From Lophius americanus (taxonomy: Eukaryota; Chordata; Actinopteri; Lophiiformes; Lophiidae), in contig JBBDHG010000032.1 in NCBI GenBank assembly GCA_037951165.1, positions 9,105,001-9,169,000 on the forward strand: 64,000 nucleotides of DNA, written 5' to 3'. The notes under the pieces are model-generated. The model worked only from the letters and a program-made list of their open reading frames with translations, was not told where the DNA came from and ran no database searches. Each line of letters starts with the position of its first letter. Position 1 is the stretch's first letter. Of this stretch, positions 38,101-45,719 are shown one piece after another. A program made the position numbers and the translations under genes.

Positions 38101-41100
38101 CAATCCAGTAGGTAATCGAGACGATTGCGTCCTAAACCACAATAGAACTTCAAATTCAACTGTAAGTAAGTGACCTAATGACTCTCAGTGCCTCACTGAC
38201 GGTCGAATACTTGACGAGCCTACCTGTCACTGGATGAGAGGTGAAACTCTTAATTACATGACATGGATAAATGATAGTCTTTATAAACACAAATCCTATT
38301 CAGCTGCACTCTCTGTTTCACTGCATGTGAACTTAAACATCTTTGTTCTAACCCTGAAACGTTGGGGATATTATGTAATAGTTATCGCCGCTGCCGTCAT
38401 AGCTGCAGAGCCTTCGTGTTAATGCGGAAAAACTCAAAAACGACTTCACGGATTCAAATTTTATATCCACATAGACCTTGGTGCGAGGAATAACTGGGTT
38501 GATTTTGGGAAAGATTGGTTGAATATTTCCGATACTGGGCGAAGTTTATTTACAAAAGTTTGGGACAACAATAATACTATTTTGTATATATCATATTTTA
38601 CTCGAATAATTCATATTTGATATTGGCTCATATGAATCAACATAAGGAAATCTGTTTTGTATATATTTTATTTTATTATAGTAGTAAATTTTTTACTCAT
38701 TAGGGGGAGCCTTTTGTGGAGAACACAGTCTCTGGTTTGTAACCTGCAGACCATATGTCTGATTGTGTCAATATTTAGCTCACACGAATTGACACAAGGA
38801 AATCTGCCTTGTTTTATTCCTCAGCTCAGAGAAAATGTAACAGTATTTATCTCCTTTATTGAACCACTGCGGGATCTTTTCTTAGAGCATGTTGCTGACT
38901 TCATAGAAATCGGTTGAGTCGATATAGAATGTATAAGATTAATAATGAGTCGCATTTAATTTGAGCATCATTTAAATCAGGGGAATTGCTTGTACAATGC
39001 AGGGGATTTGGAGTTTTTTGGGGGATATACCCTTACCACAATATTTATAATACAGCTACCATAAACAGCATCCTCCACTGGCCTCAACACAACACTGGAG
39101 ATTTGTTACCTTTAGTCTTAAGTGTGATAGCGTTATGACACAAAGAAATGTGGAGCTGGTTTCTCTTCCCTGAAAAAAGACTTAAGAAAATGTTACAATT
39201 TTTGTGCAGAGACAGTAGAAGGGTAGAAGAGATTCATTGTTTTAGTACACCTTACCTTACTGGAAAACACTTCTTCATACTTTCCTCCCTCAATTTCCTC
39301 TATGTATGTTATTTATTACCTGTAGGTGTTTTGCGACTACCACGGTCATTCCAGAAAGAAAAATGTGTTCATATACGGTTGCAGCGTGAAGGAGACAGTC
39401 TGGCAGTCCCCTGTCAGTGCCACGTCCAGTGACTTGGAGGAGGATCTTGGATACAGGGTAAACACACACCGACAAACACACACAATAATAATCTATGTTC
39501 AGATAGAAGAGAACAGTGCAAGGACACAAATAATGAAGATTCACCGACTCATGGACCAGTGATTCAGACCATGCAATAGATCTTTGGAGTATAGATAGCA
39601 GTGTCTCCTCCATTTTGACCTTTACCAATATTAACAAAGACAACAAAATATTTGGTCAATTGTTTAGCCCCTCTTTGGGCATACCAAGTTGTCGTTATTC
39701 TATGACCTTGTATGACCAAGGCTGCCAAATATGAAACAAGTAGTGTAAACCACTGACTCAGCTCTTCAATCGTATTTAGGGGTGCTTGGTGACCCTGACC
39801 ATAAATGCTTCCCTTCCCAGCATCTGGAACATTGGCAGAAAGATCTAAAGAATAATCTGAGTTACTGTAAGAATGATGATTGGATCATTGAAGGTTTTGA
39901 CACAGGAATGCTACATTCTCATTGAGACTGGAGGTTCAATGTTTTCCTTTTTTTTAAAATCAAATCCACCATTCTTTCATGGTATGCTGCATGTACAGTC
40001 TTTAGTAAACAAAACAGTTATTCAAGATGTGTGACATTGTTTCAGCGATCTGTTCTGTGGTGTGATGCAAGCTATTAGAGGCACAAGAAAGAAGGAAACC
40101 AGATGGAAAGATTGAGTGTGGTGGGAAGGATTTGTGATCTGGCTGCGAGTGGAAATCTGACAATGTGCTCATTGAGTGCAGTGTTCTTGAGGAATGAGTG
40201 AGAGATAGTCTGACCAAGTTTGAAGTCTTCAAGCTTAACAGACATACATCCTTACTACTCTGAGTGTCTACCCTCTGTGACTGTTACTCTTGATTAATCA
40301 CAACATTTAACTTAATTCATCGTTAGTTAAGTGTATTTTTTTTTACTGAGATGTAGCTTTTGATACATGACTCATAGTTTGTATGCTTTGTATTGTTATT
40401 TTCTAATACTGATAATAATAAAACATCGGCTCTGTACATAGAAAAAAGTTTTATATCCTTTCTGAAAAATGTTCCTCTGATCCACAATTACTCCCATAAT
40501 AAGACTCTCAACGTCTCAATGTTTCTTCCTGCCTTTCAGACTCTACCTAAGATCCTGTCCCAGATCGCCCCAGCTTTCAGCTTGGCCAGCTGTAGTTTTG
40601 TTGTGGAGCGCTCCAAAGAGTCAACGGCACGTGTTGTTGTGTGGCGAGAGATTGGAGTGAAACGCAGCTACACCATGGAGAGCACGGTCTGTGGTTTTGA
40701 CCAGGGCAAATACAAAGTAAGGATGAAAAACACTTGTTCAGTACAGCAGCATACAATGAAATACTCCTCATAAGCTGCCACTGATGAACACCTTTATACA
40801 CATACTATACTTTTCTCTGCTTTTTATTATTGATGTTGTAGAGAGAAATGAAAGTAAGCGGGGGGGGAAGAGCTAGTAAACCACTTTCATCAAAGTGTAG
40901 GACATTTGAATGATGGGTGGCCACGCTTTTTTGACTTCATAAAGTAATCTTAACAAAAAATAACAAAAAAGTGATTCAATTTTGTGGTTAATGTAATTAG
41001 TTTTATCACATTGCAAGGGAGGTTCCCCATACATATCAAAGTACCCACTAGGTGGCGCTGCAGTCCTTCTAAACCCTTATCTTTCCTTCACCTATTTATT

Positions 41101-43642
41101 TTCCTTGACCCCTTTACCCACTGTCTTCTCTCTCTCTGTCTCTCTCTCTCTCTCTCAGTCTCTCTCTCTCTCTCAGTCTCTCTCTCTCTCTCAGTCTCTC
41201 TCTCTCTCTCTCTCAGTCTCTCAGTCTCTCAGTCTCTGTCTCTCAGTCTCTCACTCAATCTTCCCATCCCTGTTGATTTCCCTCTTACTGAAATCTGCCG
41301 GAGTCAACATCTTGCATATCCACAGGCAGTCTAGGATGCCATTTTAGTACGGATAAGCACCCCCACTGGTTTGTTGGACAGCATTTGCCCAGATGTGCAG
41401 GAACTAAAGTCTAATGAATTTTTGTTCCATATTTCTGTGACCGGGCCAAGAATTGATGTTCCTAGCTCAGCTCATGGGAAAATATAAATATGAAAGTTTT
41501 TAGGTCGAGACGAGGGTAAGAGGTGGGTCTGTAAGGGAGGGACTGGACATTCTGCATGAAAAGATTGTTCTCTCCAGCAATGGAAACAAAATTTTAAATA
41601 TTACTGCTATACTGGAAATGTGTACGTACTCTGTCTCCATACTGGGAGTTATACATTTTTCGGTGAGACAGCATCTTACGGTGAACAAGAAAGTATTTTA
41701 ATTTACTTTGGTGACCGTATGCACATTGTCTTCAGGGTCTGCAGATCGGCACCCGAGAGCTGGAAGAGATGGGATCTCAGTTCTGTGTGGCCCTGCTGAG
41801 ACTGAAGAGGCTGACAGGGCTCCACAACCACCAGCATGTACTGGAACTGGAAAGTGACATCATTGGAACACAGTCTAAAATAATCAGGTTAGTTAAGGGC
41901 AGCAAGCCGAGAAGTCCTACACAAACCACCACCACTCTCCACGTAGATGCACACAAATGCTTTGTGGCTAATTAGAGACTACAGTGGTCTTTAAAAGGTC
42001 ACAAATAAATATTTTATTATGCACAAAACCCTTTCCTTACTGCTACACCTGTTTCCTGTTGGCACTCATACTGAATGGTGTGACTATGGCTTCGGATCTC
42101 CTCTAAAACGCTACGCTAAGAAACAAATGAGGGCCCACGTTCATGCAGGGCTCCTGTGAGCGGTATTTGAATTCTCTTCAGTAATTGTGTGATGAAAATA
42201 GTTGTGTCATTATTTCTCTCCTCCAAGCACGCTTACGAGATTGTTTCATTCATTTACATATTATTTACATATTTACACCAACACCTCTGACCAATGAGCT
42301 AGAACTGTTCTTGTATTTCCCTTCACCCAACAGATTAGTTCCACCAAGATAACATTGTGCTTCAGTTCAAGGCCACAAATAAATTATTAAACTTGGCTAA
42401 ATCCCATATTAATTTATTTCTGTTAAATGTCTCCCCACAACTAATTTGTTAAAACAGTTGAAAGAATCGCCTTAAACTCAAAACCACTTAATGCTCGCTT
42501 CCTTCTCTCACTCATGTGTTACCCAGTGCCTCTCTCTCTCCCACTAAGCTCCTCGCTCTCATATGGATATATTCATTCATCATTTATGTCTCTGATCATT
42601 AAGGTACTCCAGAAGTGTTCTGCTCTGTCTGTTAGTGTGAGTGTCCTCTGGGATGTGTAGCTCTCCATGCCAGCTTCTTGGTTTTATTTGTGGGGCTTGG
42701 TGTGTGTGCACTTACCATTTAATAGGTCATCCCGACAATAATATTGTTGCCATTGGGAGGCACCTGCAAGTAACTGACTGGGACTGGGACTGGGTAAATA
42801 GGTGGATTCTGGCATGAGCGTGTTTCTGTATGGGTGTAAACCAGAGAGAAAGAGGCGGGCGTAAGAGAGGTTTTGGAGAAGATATTGTCGTTTCTATAAT
42901 GGCTTGTAATGGTTGACTCACAACGCTCATTATCTATTTTGTTAATATTCTGTCCATCCACACACTCACAAGCACTCACATTTACTGTACACACACTGAC
43001 ACACTGTTTCTCCCACTGCCTGTCCATCATGCACTCACAAACTGGTGAGCTTGGAGGGAGATCATCGTCTGAGCCCACTGATCGACTGTCTCCCAGGGAT
43101 CACATTTCAGACCATTAACACCATTAAAACCCACTAAAGCCACTAAAACCTCAAAGAACCCGCAACCATTTAACCATTAAGACCCAGAGGAAAAGTGAGC
43201 TTCACCAGTCAAAGCCCACAAGCAGTTTTCCAGCTTTTGTTTTGTTAAAACTCTAAAACACACTTGTATTTAAATTGACAATTTAAAAAATGGAGATTCT
43301 GATGTCAACATCTATAAGATAGATAATGTAATATTTATTTATTTATTTATTTCAAGTAGTAGATGATGTGGAAATGCAGATTTGCCAGGTGATGGGTTTT
43401 TCTAACTGGTGATGTCGGTGCATACTTTACCTCCTGACAGGGAATTGTCTACTTTGTTATTCAGCAGTTCCACCTATGTGATGGAGGAGGATGAGCCATC
43501 CTTTCAGGAGGACATCGACTACAGCGCCGACAGCAACGAAGAGGACGCCGAGCCCGAACATGAGCACAGCAGTGAGGTCCATGAGAATCCCAATCACCAC
43601 GATCACCACGCCTCTGAGACCAGTCAAAGGGACTTAGCATGA
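14078..43642 (+). CDS. agtpbp1: agtpbp1: cytosolic carboxypeptidase 1 (CCP1/Nna1), complete spliced CDS
   Basis: The enzyme is a zinc carboxypeptidase of family M14 that removes glutamates from polyglutamylated tubulin and from C-terminal Glu runs of other proteins in the cytosol. Loss causes Purkinje cell degeneration in mice (family knowledge). Joined CDS exons: 14078-14109, 14949-15079, 25927-25994, 26554-26617, 26760-26900, 27531-27662, 27811-27904, 28049-28086, 28375-28583, 28726-28903, 29861-29958, 31078-31194, 31484-32247, 33674-33757, 34199-34288, 34432-34580, 34802-34889, 35975-36119, 36486-36636, 37164-37344, 37545-37674, 39326-39457, 40540-40716, 41736-41887, 43465-43642. The total is 3723 nt, 1240 residues, all phases consistent; the human protein is about 1226. 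Order: ARM/HEAT-like N-terminal half (about 15-345), acidic stretch (363-390), low-complexity Ser-rich linker (435-650), CCP N-domain (about 655-870) and M14 domain (about 880-1165). Visible active-site residues are His937, Glu940, Asn996-Arg997, His1034 and Glu1119. Similarity to AGTPBP1 clearly exceeds that to AGBL1. Confidence 0.96.
14110..14948 (+). other. agtpbp1 intron 1 (between coding exons 1 and 2)
   Basis: This 839-nt GT-AG intron has a (CT)-rich microsatellite at about 14484-14530. I see no embedded gene. Confidence 0.8.
14949..15079 (+). CDS. agtpbp1: agtpbp1 exon 2 (residues 11-55)
   Basis: The acceptor is TTTTTTCAG and the donor CAG G|GTAAGAC. The exon encodes NSRVLMLLGQLEKMN and QVTAKILHLIQTQ, the conserved first helices of the CCP1 N-terminal region. 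Confidence 0.92.
15540..16572 (+). mobile_element. Tc1-like DNA transposon, deleted and interrupted
   Basis: The 5' half at about 15600-15825 retains nucleotide phrases of a fish Tc1 transposase gene (CTACAAATGAAGAAAACTTG; AACTTTAGGCCTCTGTCACC). The transposase C-terminus is readable at 16190-16401: NPDLHPIEMLRWDLKGRVHA through VDTTSY and a stop, including the conserved NPDLNPIE-type motif. The right end reads GGGGATACTTTTTCACAGCA at 16547-16566, typical of the inverted repeat. A SINE piece and deletions replace the middle, so it is inactive. It lies inside agtpbp1 intron 2. Confidence 0.8.
15855..15945 (+). repeat. SINE 3' fragment inside the Tc1 copy
   Basis: CTTGTCCAGGGTGTACTCTG and the following CTGCCTCC...TAAGTTCCAGCCACC match the 3' part of the fish SINE-like repeat also present at 52626-52960. 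Confidence 0.5.
16575..19275. other. agtpbp1 intron 2, unassigned stretch
   Basis: No exon of agtpbp1 or another gene is supported. Open frames at 17069-17317 (+), 17354-17590 (-) and 18579-18797 (+) are short and unrecognised. Part of this stretch may belong to the hAT-like element whose transposase fragment follows, but I cannot find its left end. Confidence 0.45.
19276..19836 (-). mobile_element. hAT-like transposon fragment
   Basis: A minus-strand frame reads VMTDNDAKVMKATEFNGW followed by HRLHLTTGKS. This is the TDNAxNM...HxLQL-type core segment of hAT transposases. The + strand ends with GGTTAACTGCCCAGCACTAG at about 19816-19835, consistent with a CAGTGCTGGGCAGTTAACC terminal inverted repeat. 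Only a fragment of transposase survives, with a frameshift on the upstream side. Confidence 0.6.
19837..23340. other. agtpbp1 intron 2, unassigned stretch with microsatellites
   Basis: It contains a (CA)n tract at about 20999-21037 and a collapsed mariner-type inverted repeat at 20711-20765. The open frame at 21624-21956 (110 aa, +) has no recognisable domain and no splice context. I see no gene. Confidence 0.5.
20711..20765. mobile_element. Collapsed mariner-type inverted-repeat pair
   Basis: AATCAGGCACAACATTA (20714-20730) and TAATGTTGTGGTTGATT (20748-20764) are imperfect inverted copies with two mismatches over 17 bp, separated by 17 bp. They match the ends of the fish mariner family also seen at 8408 and 43967. 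The body appears deleted. Confidence 0.5.
23342..23830 (+). repeat. Unclassified interspersed repeat family, copy 1
   Basis: Contains TTTAGCTCATATGAATTAAC then ACAAGGAAATGTCTTGTT, a GGGATCTTATCTTAGAG...TTGCTGACTTCATAGAAAT block, and TACAATGCAGGGGATT. The same ordered blocks recur at 38364-39040, and the core motif recurs in reverse at 57050-57400. No protein is encoded. Confidence 0.7.
24070..24690 (+). repeat. Interspersed repeat, forward copy (CTCGGCGGAG family)
   Basis: It starts near GTCTGTTAACAGGATTACTC and a TTTTCATGAAATGGTAGGA segment, and ends with GGGCTGCCTCGGCGGAGTTT then GTGCTCTCTGAATGC. It is the opposite-strand relative of 3365-3870. An internal duplicated phrase (GGATTATCATGAAACCGGGT at about 24461-24483) suggests a nested or duplicated copy. 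Confidence 0.55.
25368..25401. repeat. Perfect 12-bp inverted repeat
   Basis: AGGTCTGTAATC (25368-25379) and GATTACAGACCT (25390-25401) are exact reverse complements with a 10-nt AT-rich loop. They lie in agtpbp1 intron 2, about 520 nt before exon 3. Confidence 0.9.
25927..25994 (+). CDS. agtpbp1: agtpbp1 exon 3 (residues 55-77)
   Basis: The acceptor is CTTACAG. The frame reads EKSGKEVMSKGSSGMDVILA then SLE, matching the human EKT...GSTGMEILLSTLE segment. The end at GAG is fixed by homology and phase, but the donor that follows is GTCCGC, a poor match to GTRAGT. Confidence 0.88.
26554..26617 (+). CDS. agtpbp1: agtpbp1 exon 4 (residues 78-99)
   Basis: The acceptor is CCTCAACAG and the donor G|GTGAGTA. 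It encodes NTQDVQTTLNILYILSELLT, an ARM-like helix conserved with CCP1. Confidence 0.93.
26760..26900 (+). CDS. agtpbp1: agtpbp1 exon 5 (residues 99-146)
   Basis: The acceptor is GGCAAAG (weak polypyrimidine context) and the donor AAAG|GTCAGT. It encodes GRRLGVFVSKGGTGILFQVL through MMQLHSVLAKVGPK, an ARM-like repeat of CCP1. Confidence 0.92.
27531..27662 (+). CDS. agtpbp1: agtpbp1 exon 6 (residues 146-190)
   Basis: The acceptor is GTATTCAG and the donor T|GTAAGTC. It encodes DRKFGVKARLSGALNVTVNL then NLQNPKLLLPCLQVLRVYS, strongly conserved with AGTPBP1. Confidence 0.95.
27811..27904 (+). CDS. agtpbp1: agtpbp1 exon 7 (residues 190-221)
   Basis: The acceptor TTTTTTTTCCCGAAG has a good pyrimidine tract but A at -3; the donor is AA|GTAAGAA. 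It encodes VNAISLGKSGVVELIIKI and PYTKRNTSLLK. Confidence 0.93.
28049..28086 (+). CDS. agtpbp1: agtpbp1 exon 8 (residues 221-234), 38-nt microexon
   Basis: The acceptor is TTCAACAG and the donor A|GTGAGTA. It encodes KVALDALGALLKS, matching human KVALDTLAALLKSK. At 38 nt it is the smallest internal coding exon of the gene. Confidence 0.92.
28375..28583 (+). CDS. agtpbp1: agtpbp1 exon 9 (residues 234-303)
   Basis: The acceptor is CTTTACAG and the donor ACT|GTGAGTG. It encodes TNARRAVDGGHVPVLL, LDWHRNDTRHRHMLIRKGLL and NITNIKLGRKAFIEADGMRV, highly conserved ARM-like helices. Confidence 0.95.
28726..28903 (+). CDS. agtpbp1: agtpbp1 exon 10 (residues 304-363)
   Basis: The acceptor is TGTCTAG and the donor GGG G|GTGAGAA. 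It encodes ECLPVRTLDPLINTSSLIMR then KCFPKNRLPVPTVKSTFHYQ and EPVAQLYSQAPG. Confidence 0.95.
29861..29958 (+). CDS. agtpbp1: agtpbp1 exon 11 (residues 363-395), acidic stretch
   Basis: The acceptor is GTGCACCTAG and the donor TTG|GTAATG. It encodes EDDVVDDSDDNEEADADKEN followed by DSDEEEEKD, a highly acidic unstructured segment that human CCP1 also has at this place. Confidence 0.92.
31078..31194 (+). CDS. agtpbp1: agtpbp1 exon 12 (residues 396-434)
   Basis: The acceptor is TTTAATCAG and the donor CAG|GTCAGT. It encodes NDDIETDLNKLHPKK, then GRPFEELRVYERFFVELSED. Confidence 0.94.
31484..32247 (+). CDS. agtpbp1: agtpbp1 exon 13 (residues 435-689), large linker exon
   Basis: The acceptor is CACCTACAG and the donor AG|GTAAGAT. 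At 764 nt it is by far the longest coding exon. Most of it is low-complexity: a Ser run near residues 445-457, Pro/Ser/Thr-rich text, a Gly-rich GGIAPRRVGGGGSN stretch, then an acidic EGADEEGLEG. Its last third returns to conserved CCP sequence (DPDLYVEMVKGTHSVPNYAE, YPDYFGHVAPTFREPLLER), the start of the CCP N-domain. Confidence 0.93.
32511..33415. mobile_element. PIF/Harbinger-like non-autonomous element in intron 13
   Basis: The left end GGGGATATTTCAAGAAGCGG at about 32515-32534 and the right end CCGCTTCCTGAAATAACTCC at 33391-33410 are imperfect inverted copies. The flanks of each end continue the match (ACTTAACAAACCC / TTTAGTGGAA). The inside reads like known fish Harbinger-type non-coding relatives (AACCTGCTCGCTGGCAGG on the minus strand). 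No transposase frame is present. Confidence 0.65.
33674..33757 (+). CDS. agtpbp1: agtpbp1 exon 14 (residues 689-717)
   Basis: The acceptor is CCCCTATAG and the donor AG|GTGAGT. It encodes SKIFQDIERLIHPNDILDKV then VYDLDIP, part of the CCP N-domain. Confidence 0.95.
33870..34010. repeat. (CATC)n microsatellite
   Basis: About 140 bp of nearly continuous CATC/CCAT units with a few interruptions lie in agtpbp1 intron 14. Confidence 0.95.
34199..34288 (+). CDS. agtpbp1: agtpbp1 exon 15 (residues 717-747)
   Basis: The acceptor is GGTTTCAG and the donor AA|GTAAGT. It encodes GDSLKFNSQFECGNLRKAVQ then IRK. The F-x-S-x-FE-x-GNLR pattern is a hallmark of the CCP N-domain. Confidence 0.95.
34432..34580 (+). 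CDS. agtpbp1: agtpbp1 exon 16 (residues 747-797)
   Basis: The acceptor is GATCTCCAG and the donor G|GTGAGAC. It encodes YEYDLVLNSDINSNHHHQWF, YFEVSGMRVGITYRFNIINC and EKSNSQFNYG, almost invariant in CCP1. Confidence 0.97.
34802..34889 (+). CDS. agtpbp1: agtpbp1 exon 17 (residues 797-826)
   Basis: The acceptor is TGCGTGTAG and the donor AA|GTGGGT. It encodes MQVLMYSVQEAISGRPCWVR then TGTDHCYYK. Confidence 0.95.
35975..36119 (+). CDS. agtpbp1: agtpbp1 exon 18 (residues 826-874)
   Basis: The acceptor is TTCTACATAG and the donor AAG|GTAGTA. It encodes NHFARSSIAAGGQKGKSYYS then HKDDVCYFAYHYPYTYSTLK. The last segment is the CCP signature that links the N-domain to the peptidase. Confidence 0.97.
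36486..36636 (+). CDS. agtpbp1: agtpbp1 exon 19 (residues 875-925)
   Basis: The acceptor is TACCTTCAG and the donor A|GTAAGT. It encodes MHLSKLEDLRTHQIYLRQDV, LCETLGGNECPLLTITAMPD and HICQF. Confidence 0.97.
37164..37344 (+). CDS. agtpbp1: agtpbp1 exon 20 (residues 925-985), first zinc-ligand exon
   Basis: The acceptor is CTCCTTATAG and the donor AA|GTGAGT. It holds [20 protein letters not shown], so His937 and Glu940 are the two first zinc ligands, and ends with FKIVPMLNPDGVINGN. Confidence 0.98.
37545..37674 (+). CDS. agtpbp1: agtpbp1 exon 21 (residues 985-1028)
   Basis: The acceptor is TACTGCAG and the donor TTG|GTAGGA. It encodes NHRCSLSGEDLNRQWQNPNP, including the substrate-binding Asn996-Arg997 pair, then ELHPTIYHTKSLLQYL. 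Confidence 0.97.
37805..38255. repeat. Inverted pair of a fish repeat motif in intron 21
   Basis: GTTGGATGAAATGTTTCACA (37817-37836) and CACTGGATGAGAGGTGAAAC (38228-38247) carry the same GGATGAGAGGTGAAAC-type phrase in opposite orientations. Such phrases flank dispersed fish retroelement tails. I cannot name the element. Confidence 0.4.
38364..39040 (+). repeat. Unclassified interspersed repeat family, copy 2
   Basis: It holds two internal copies of the core motif: GGCTCATATGAATCAACATA at 38625-38644 and TTAGCTCACACGAATTGACA at 38775-38794. After these come GGGATCTTTTCTTAGAGCAT, TGCTGACTTCATAGAAATCG and TACAATGCAGGGGATTT, in the same order as at 23342-23830. It lies in agtpbp1 intron 21. Confidence 0.7.
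39326..39457 (+). CDS. agtpbp1: agtpbp1 exon 22 (residues 1029-1072), third zinc-ligand exon
   Basis: The acceptor is TACCTGTAG and the donor AGG|GTAAAC. It encodes VFCDYHGHSRKKNVFIYGCS then VKETVW. His1034 sits 97 residues after His937, the same spacing as in human CCP1. Confidence 0.98.
40540..40716 (+). CDS. agtpbp1: agtpbp1 exon 23 (residues 1073-1131), catalytic glutamate exon
   Basis: The acceptor is GCCTTTCAG and the donor AAA|GTAAGG. It encodes TLPKILSQIAPAFSLASCSF, ERSKESTARVVVWREIGVKR and SYTMESTVCGFDQGKYK. Glu1119 in YTMES is the general base by alignment with CCP1. Confidence 0.98.
41126..41256. repeat. (CT)n microsatellite with CAGT interruptions
   Basis: About 130 bp of TCTC units are broken regularly by CAGTC, in agtpbp1 intron 23. 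Confidence 0.95.
41736..41887 (+). CDS. agtpbp1: agtpbp1 exon 24 (residues 1132-1182)
   Basis: The acceptor is GTCTTCAG and the donor AG|GTTAGT. It encodes GLQIGTRELEEMGSQFCVAL, LRLKRLTGLHNHQHV and a more variable ELESDIIGTQSKIIR tail. It closes the peptidase domain. Confidence 0.97.
43465..43642 (+). CDS. agtpbp1: agtpbp1 exon 25 (residues 1182-1240) and stop
   Basis: The acceptor is TTATTCAG|CAG|TT, a tandem NAGNAG site. The frame reads STYVMEEDEPSFQEDIDYSA then DSNEEDAEPEHEHSSEVHEN and ends in TGA at 43640-43642. The acidic DEDEPRF..DYSAESND-type tail matches human CCP1; the His/Asp-rich end is lineage-specific. Confidence 0.94.
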
Positions 43643-43935
43643 GGGGTTTATGTCTTTCACGCGTTGCAATCGGAACTTTGAACCAGCCACTGATAGTCTG
43701 AACCCACGCTTCTCTCTTTTGCTGGAGAATGAAAAACTGATCACTACAAATGGCCACGGCATATAGGCTTTATTTGTACGGTATGCTGGCTGTGTTGGCA
43801 CCAATTTGTGCTCTTTTCCAACCTATGTCCCTCCAGAAGGTTCAAACCCCACCTGCCTTTCACTTCAGACATGATGGATTTAATGATTGTCGTCACATTT
43901 CATCATTATACAATAAACTTGAACCCCTGATCTCA
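43643..43935 (+). other. agtpbp1: agtpbp1 3' UTR (short form)
   Basis: The sequence from the stop to just beyond the first AATAAA (43912-43917) would give a 3' UTR of about 290 nt. A second AATAAA at 45664-45669 would allow a longer form, but I cannot tell whether it is used. Confidence 0.5.
43912..43917 (+). terminator. agtpbp1: Poly(A) signal AATAAA (agtpbp1)
   Basis: This is the first canonical poly(A) hexamer after the agtpbp1 stop, 270 nt downstream. Confidence 0.6.
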
Positions 43936-43966
43936 GACACACTATAGCCACTGAGATTCACATATA

Positions 43967-44045
43967 CAGCAATCAGCCGTAAAATTAAAACCACCTGCCT
44001 AATATAGTGTAGGTCCCCCTTCCGCCCATTCCTTGACTTGAAAGA
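43967..44045 (+). mobile_element. mariner/Tc1-type end fragment
   Basis: CAGCAATCAGCCGTAAAATT then AAAACCACCTGCCTAATATA and GTGTAGGTCCCCCTTCCGCC match the end of the fish mariner family seen at 8408 and 20711. Confidence 0.6.
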
Positions 44046-45719
44046 TTGGTCAACTCACTTGTTTTTTCAGAGCTGATCACACACCGTAGCTAAGTGACAC
44101 GGCTGTGGCGGTAGCTTCTCGAAGTAGGTACAGGACTGCTTTGAAAAAAACTCTCTGATCTGTGACCGAGTGGTTTGATTAGAGCAATCCTGGTGATGGA
44201 AGTTAGCTGGATGTCCTTCACTGACCTGCTCAGAGAACTAGCAAACCTGTTTTGTCACATTTTCTTTCTTCTATAGTCTCACCTTGCACTTTAAGTCTTT
44301 AGAATATACTTTTGTCCGTTTGGGCCTTGGTGTCCTCCATCACTTACCTCCCTCCTCCCTACCTTATTTCTGACAAGGGATGACCAAACGACTCCTTATA
44401 TTGTAGCTTTGAAGTAGGTTAATTATCCGCTGTGTCTTAAGTCGAAAAACCTTCTAAGATGTTTACCTACACTTGAGTCTTGACCTCACTTCATGCATGC
44501 ACCGAGCATCGTGTGTTCATCTTGTTTTATCCAACATAGAAACTATACTATTTACATCTTTCAAATGAAGAATGTTCATATCTTTATGAAGGCATACCTC
44601 GTACAATACGGGAATTCATATATGATGATTTTCAGCACTAAACCTAACCCTAAATAATGGAATGTAAAATGTCCACGTTGGTGTTTTCATTGTTTTTTTT
44701 ATTATAGACAGTATTATAAAATTAGAGAAAACAGTTATGAAGAAGACGTGACATTTAGAAAGCAGAAAACCACACAGCACTTTGGATATGCACTATACTT
44801 ACAAAAACTAAGAGGACTTAACTTCATTGGTAACACTTTATAACCTCTGTCACCTCACAAGTGTGAAGTTCTGTTCACACTTGATGGAGACGTTGTTGTG
44901 ATGTTTTAAAAAAAAAACATACTGGAATTATGTTTCATTTTCTCCAGCTGTGTTTAGTTTTTGTGGATTTGCTTTGCAGAGACTCATGCATAACAGATAT
45001 CTCTTTGCATTGGGAGTATGAGCTCGTGTGCTGCATCGTTTATTTATTTATGGAGATGAGCTGTGGGTCTTTTGCATGTATACGGTCAATACATGGCTTT
45101 CATTGGCATTTGTTTTGTAATTTATTGGTATTTTACTGGATGTAAACATTTTTATGTATATGAGGCATATTGAGTTTGTGAATGCTTGTGGTTGTGTGTG
45201 TGTGTGTGTGTTTGGGAGGGTGTTTGTGAGAGTTTTAAGTTATTACATTATTCCGCTCAGCTGATACTCTAACAACATGTTTCTCCCTCCAATTGGATTA
45301 TCCTCTCTCACTCTCTTCTCTCCCCACAATCATTTTATCTCTCCTCTTCTCTCTAACCTCTCTCATTCCCTCATTTTCTAGCCTTCCTTTAGCTTTACTT
45401 TATTTCTTATTTCACTCATGGACAAAGCCAGAGAGCCAGGGGTCCGGGGTGAATGTGGGTGTGTGTGAGTAATGGATATATAATGTTAAATAAGCTGGTA
45501 TTTTCTGAGAATTTTGTGTTTGCTGTTACATCTGTTTGTCTGAATCCGTTTCTGTTGACACAATGCTGGACTATTATTTGTTTAATGTTTGTCTGGAGGT
45601 AACCAACTCATTTTTAAATTTATTGTTACACAGAACACGGACCCTAGGAGTGTGCAGAGGGAAAATAAAATGCAAGTGTGTTATACCGTCTGCTGTTTTT
45701 TATTTGTTTAACAGTAAAG
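44046..45719. other. Post-agtpbp1 stretch, possibly extended 3' UTR
   Basis: No coding gene is supported. The stretch has (GT)n near 45193-45212 and AATAAA at 45664-45669. It may be read-through 3' UTR of agtpbp1 or plain intergenic DNA. Confidence 0.35.

Noticed and set aside
40984..41347. Leu/Ser-rich open frames
   Set aside because: They are translations of the (CT)n tract in intron 23.
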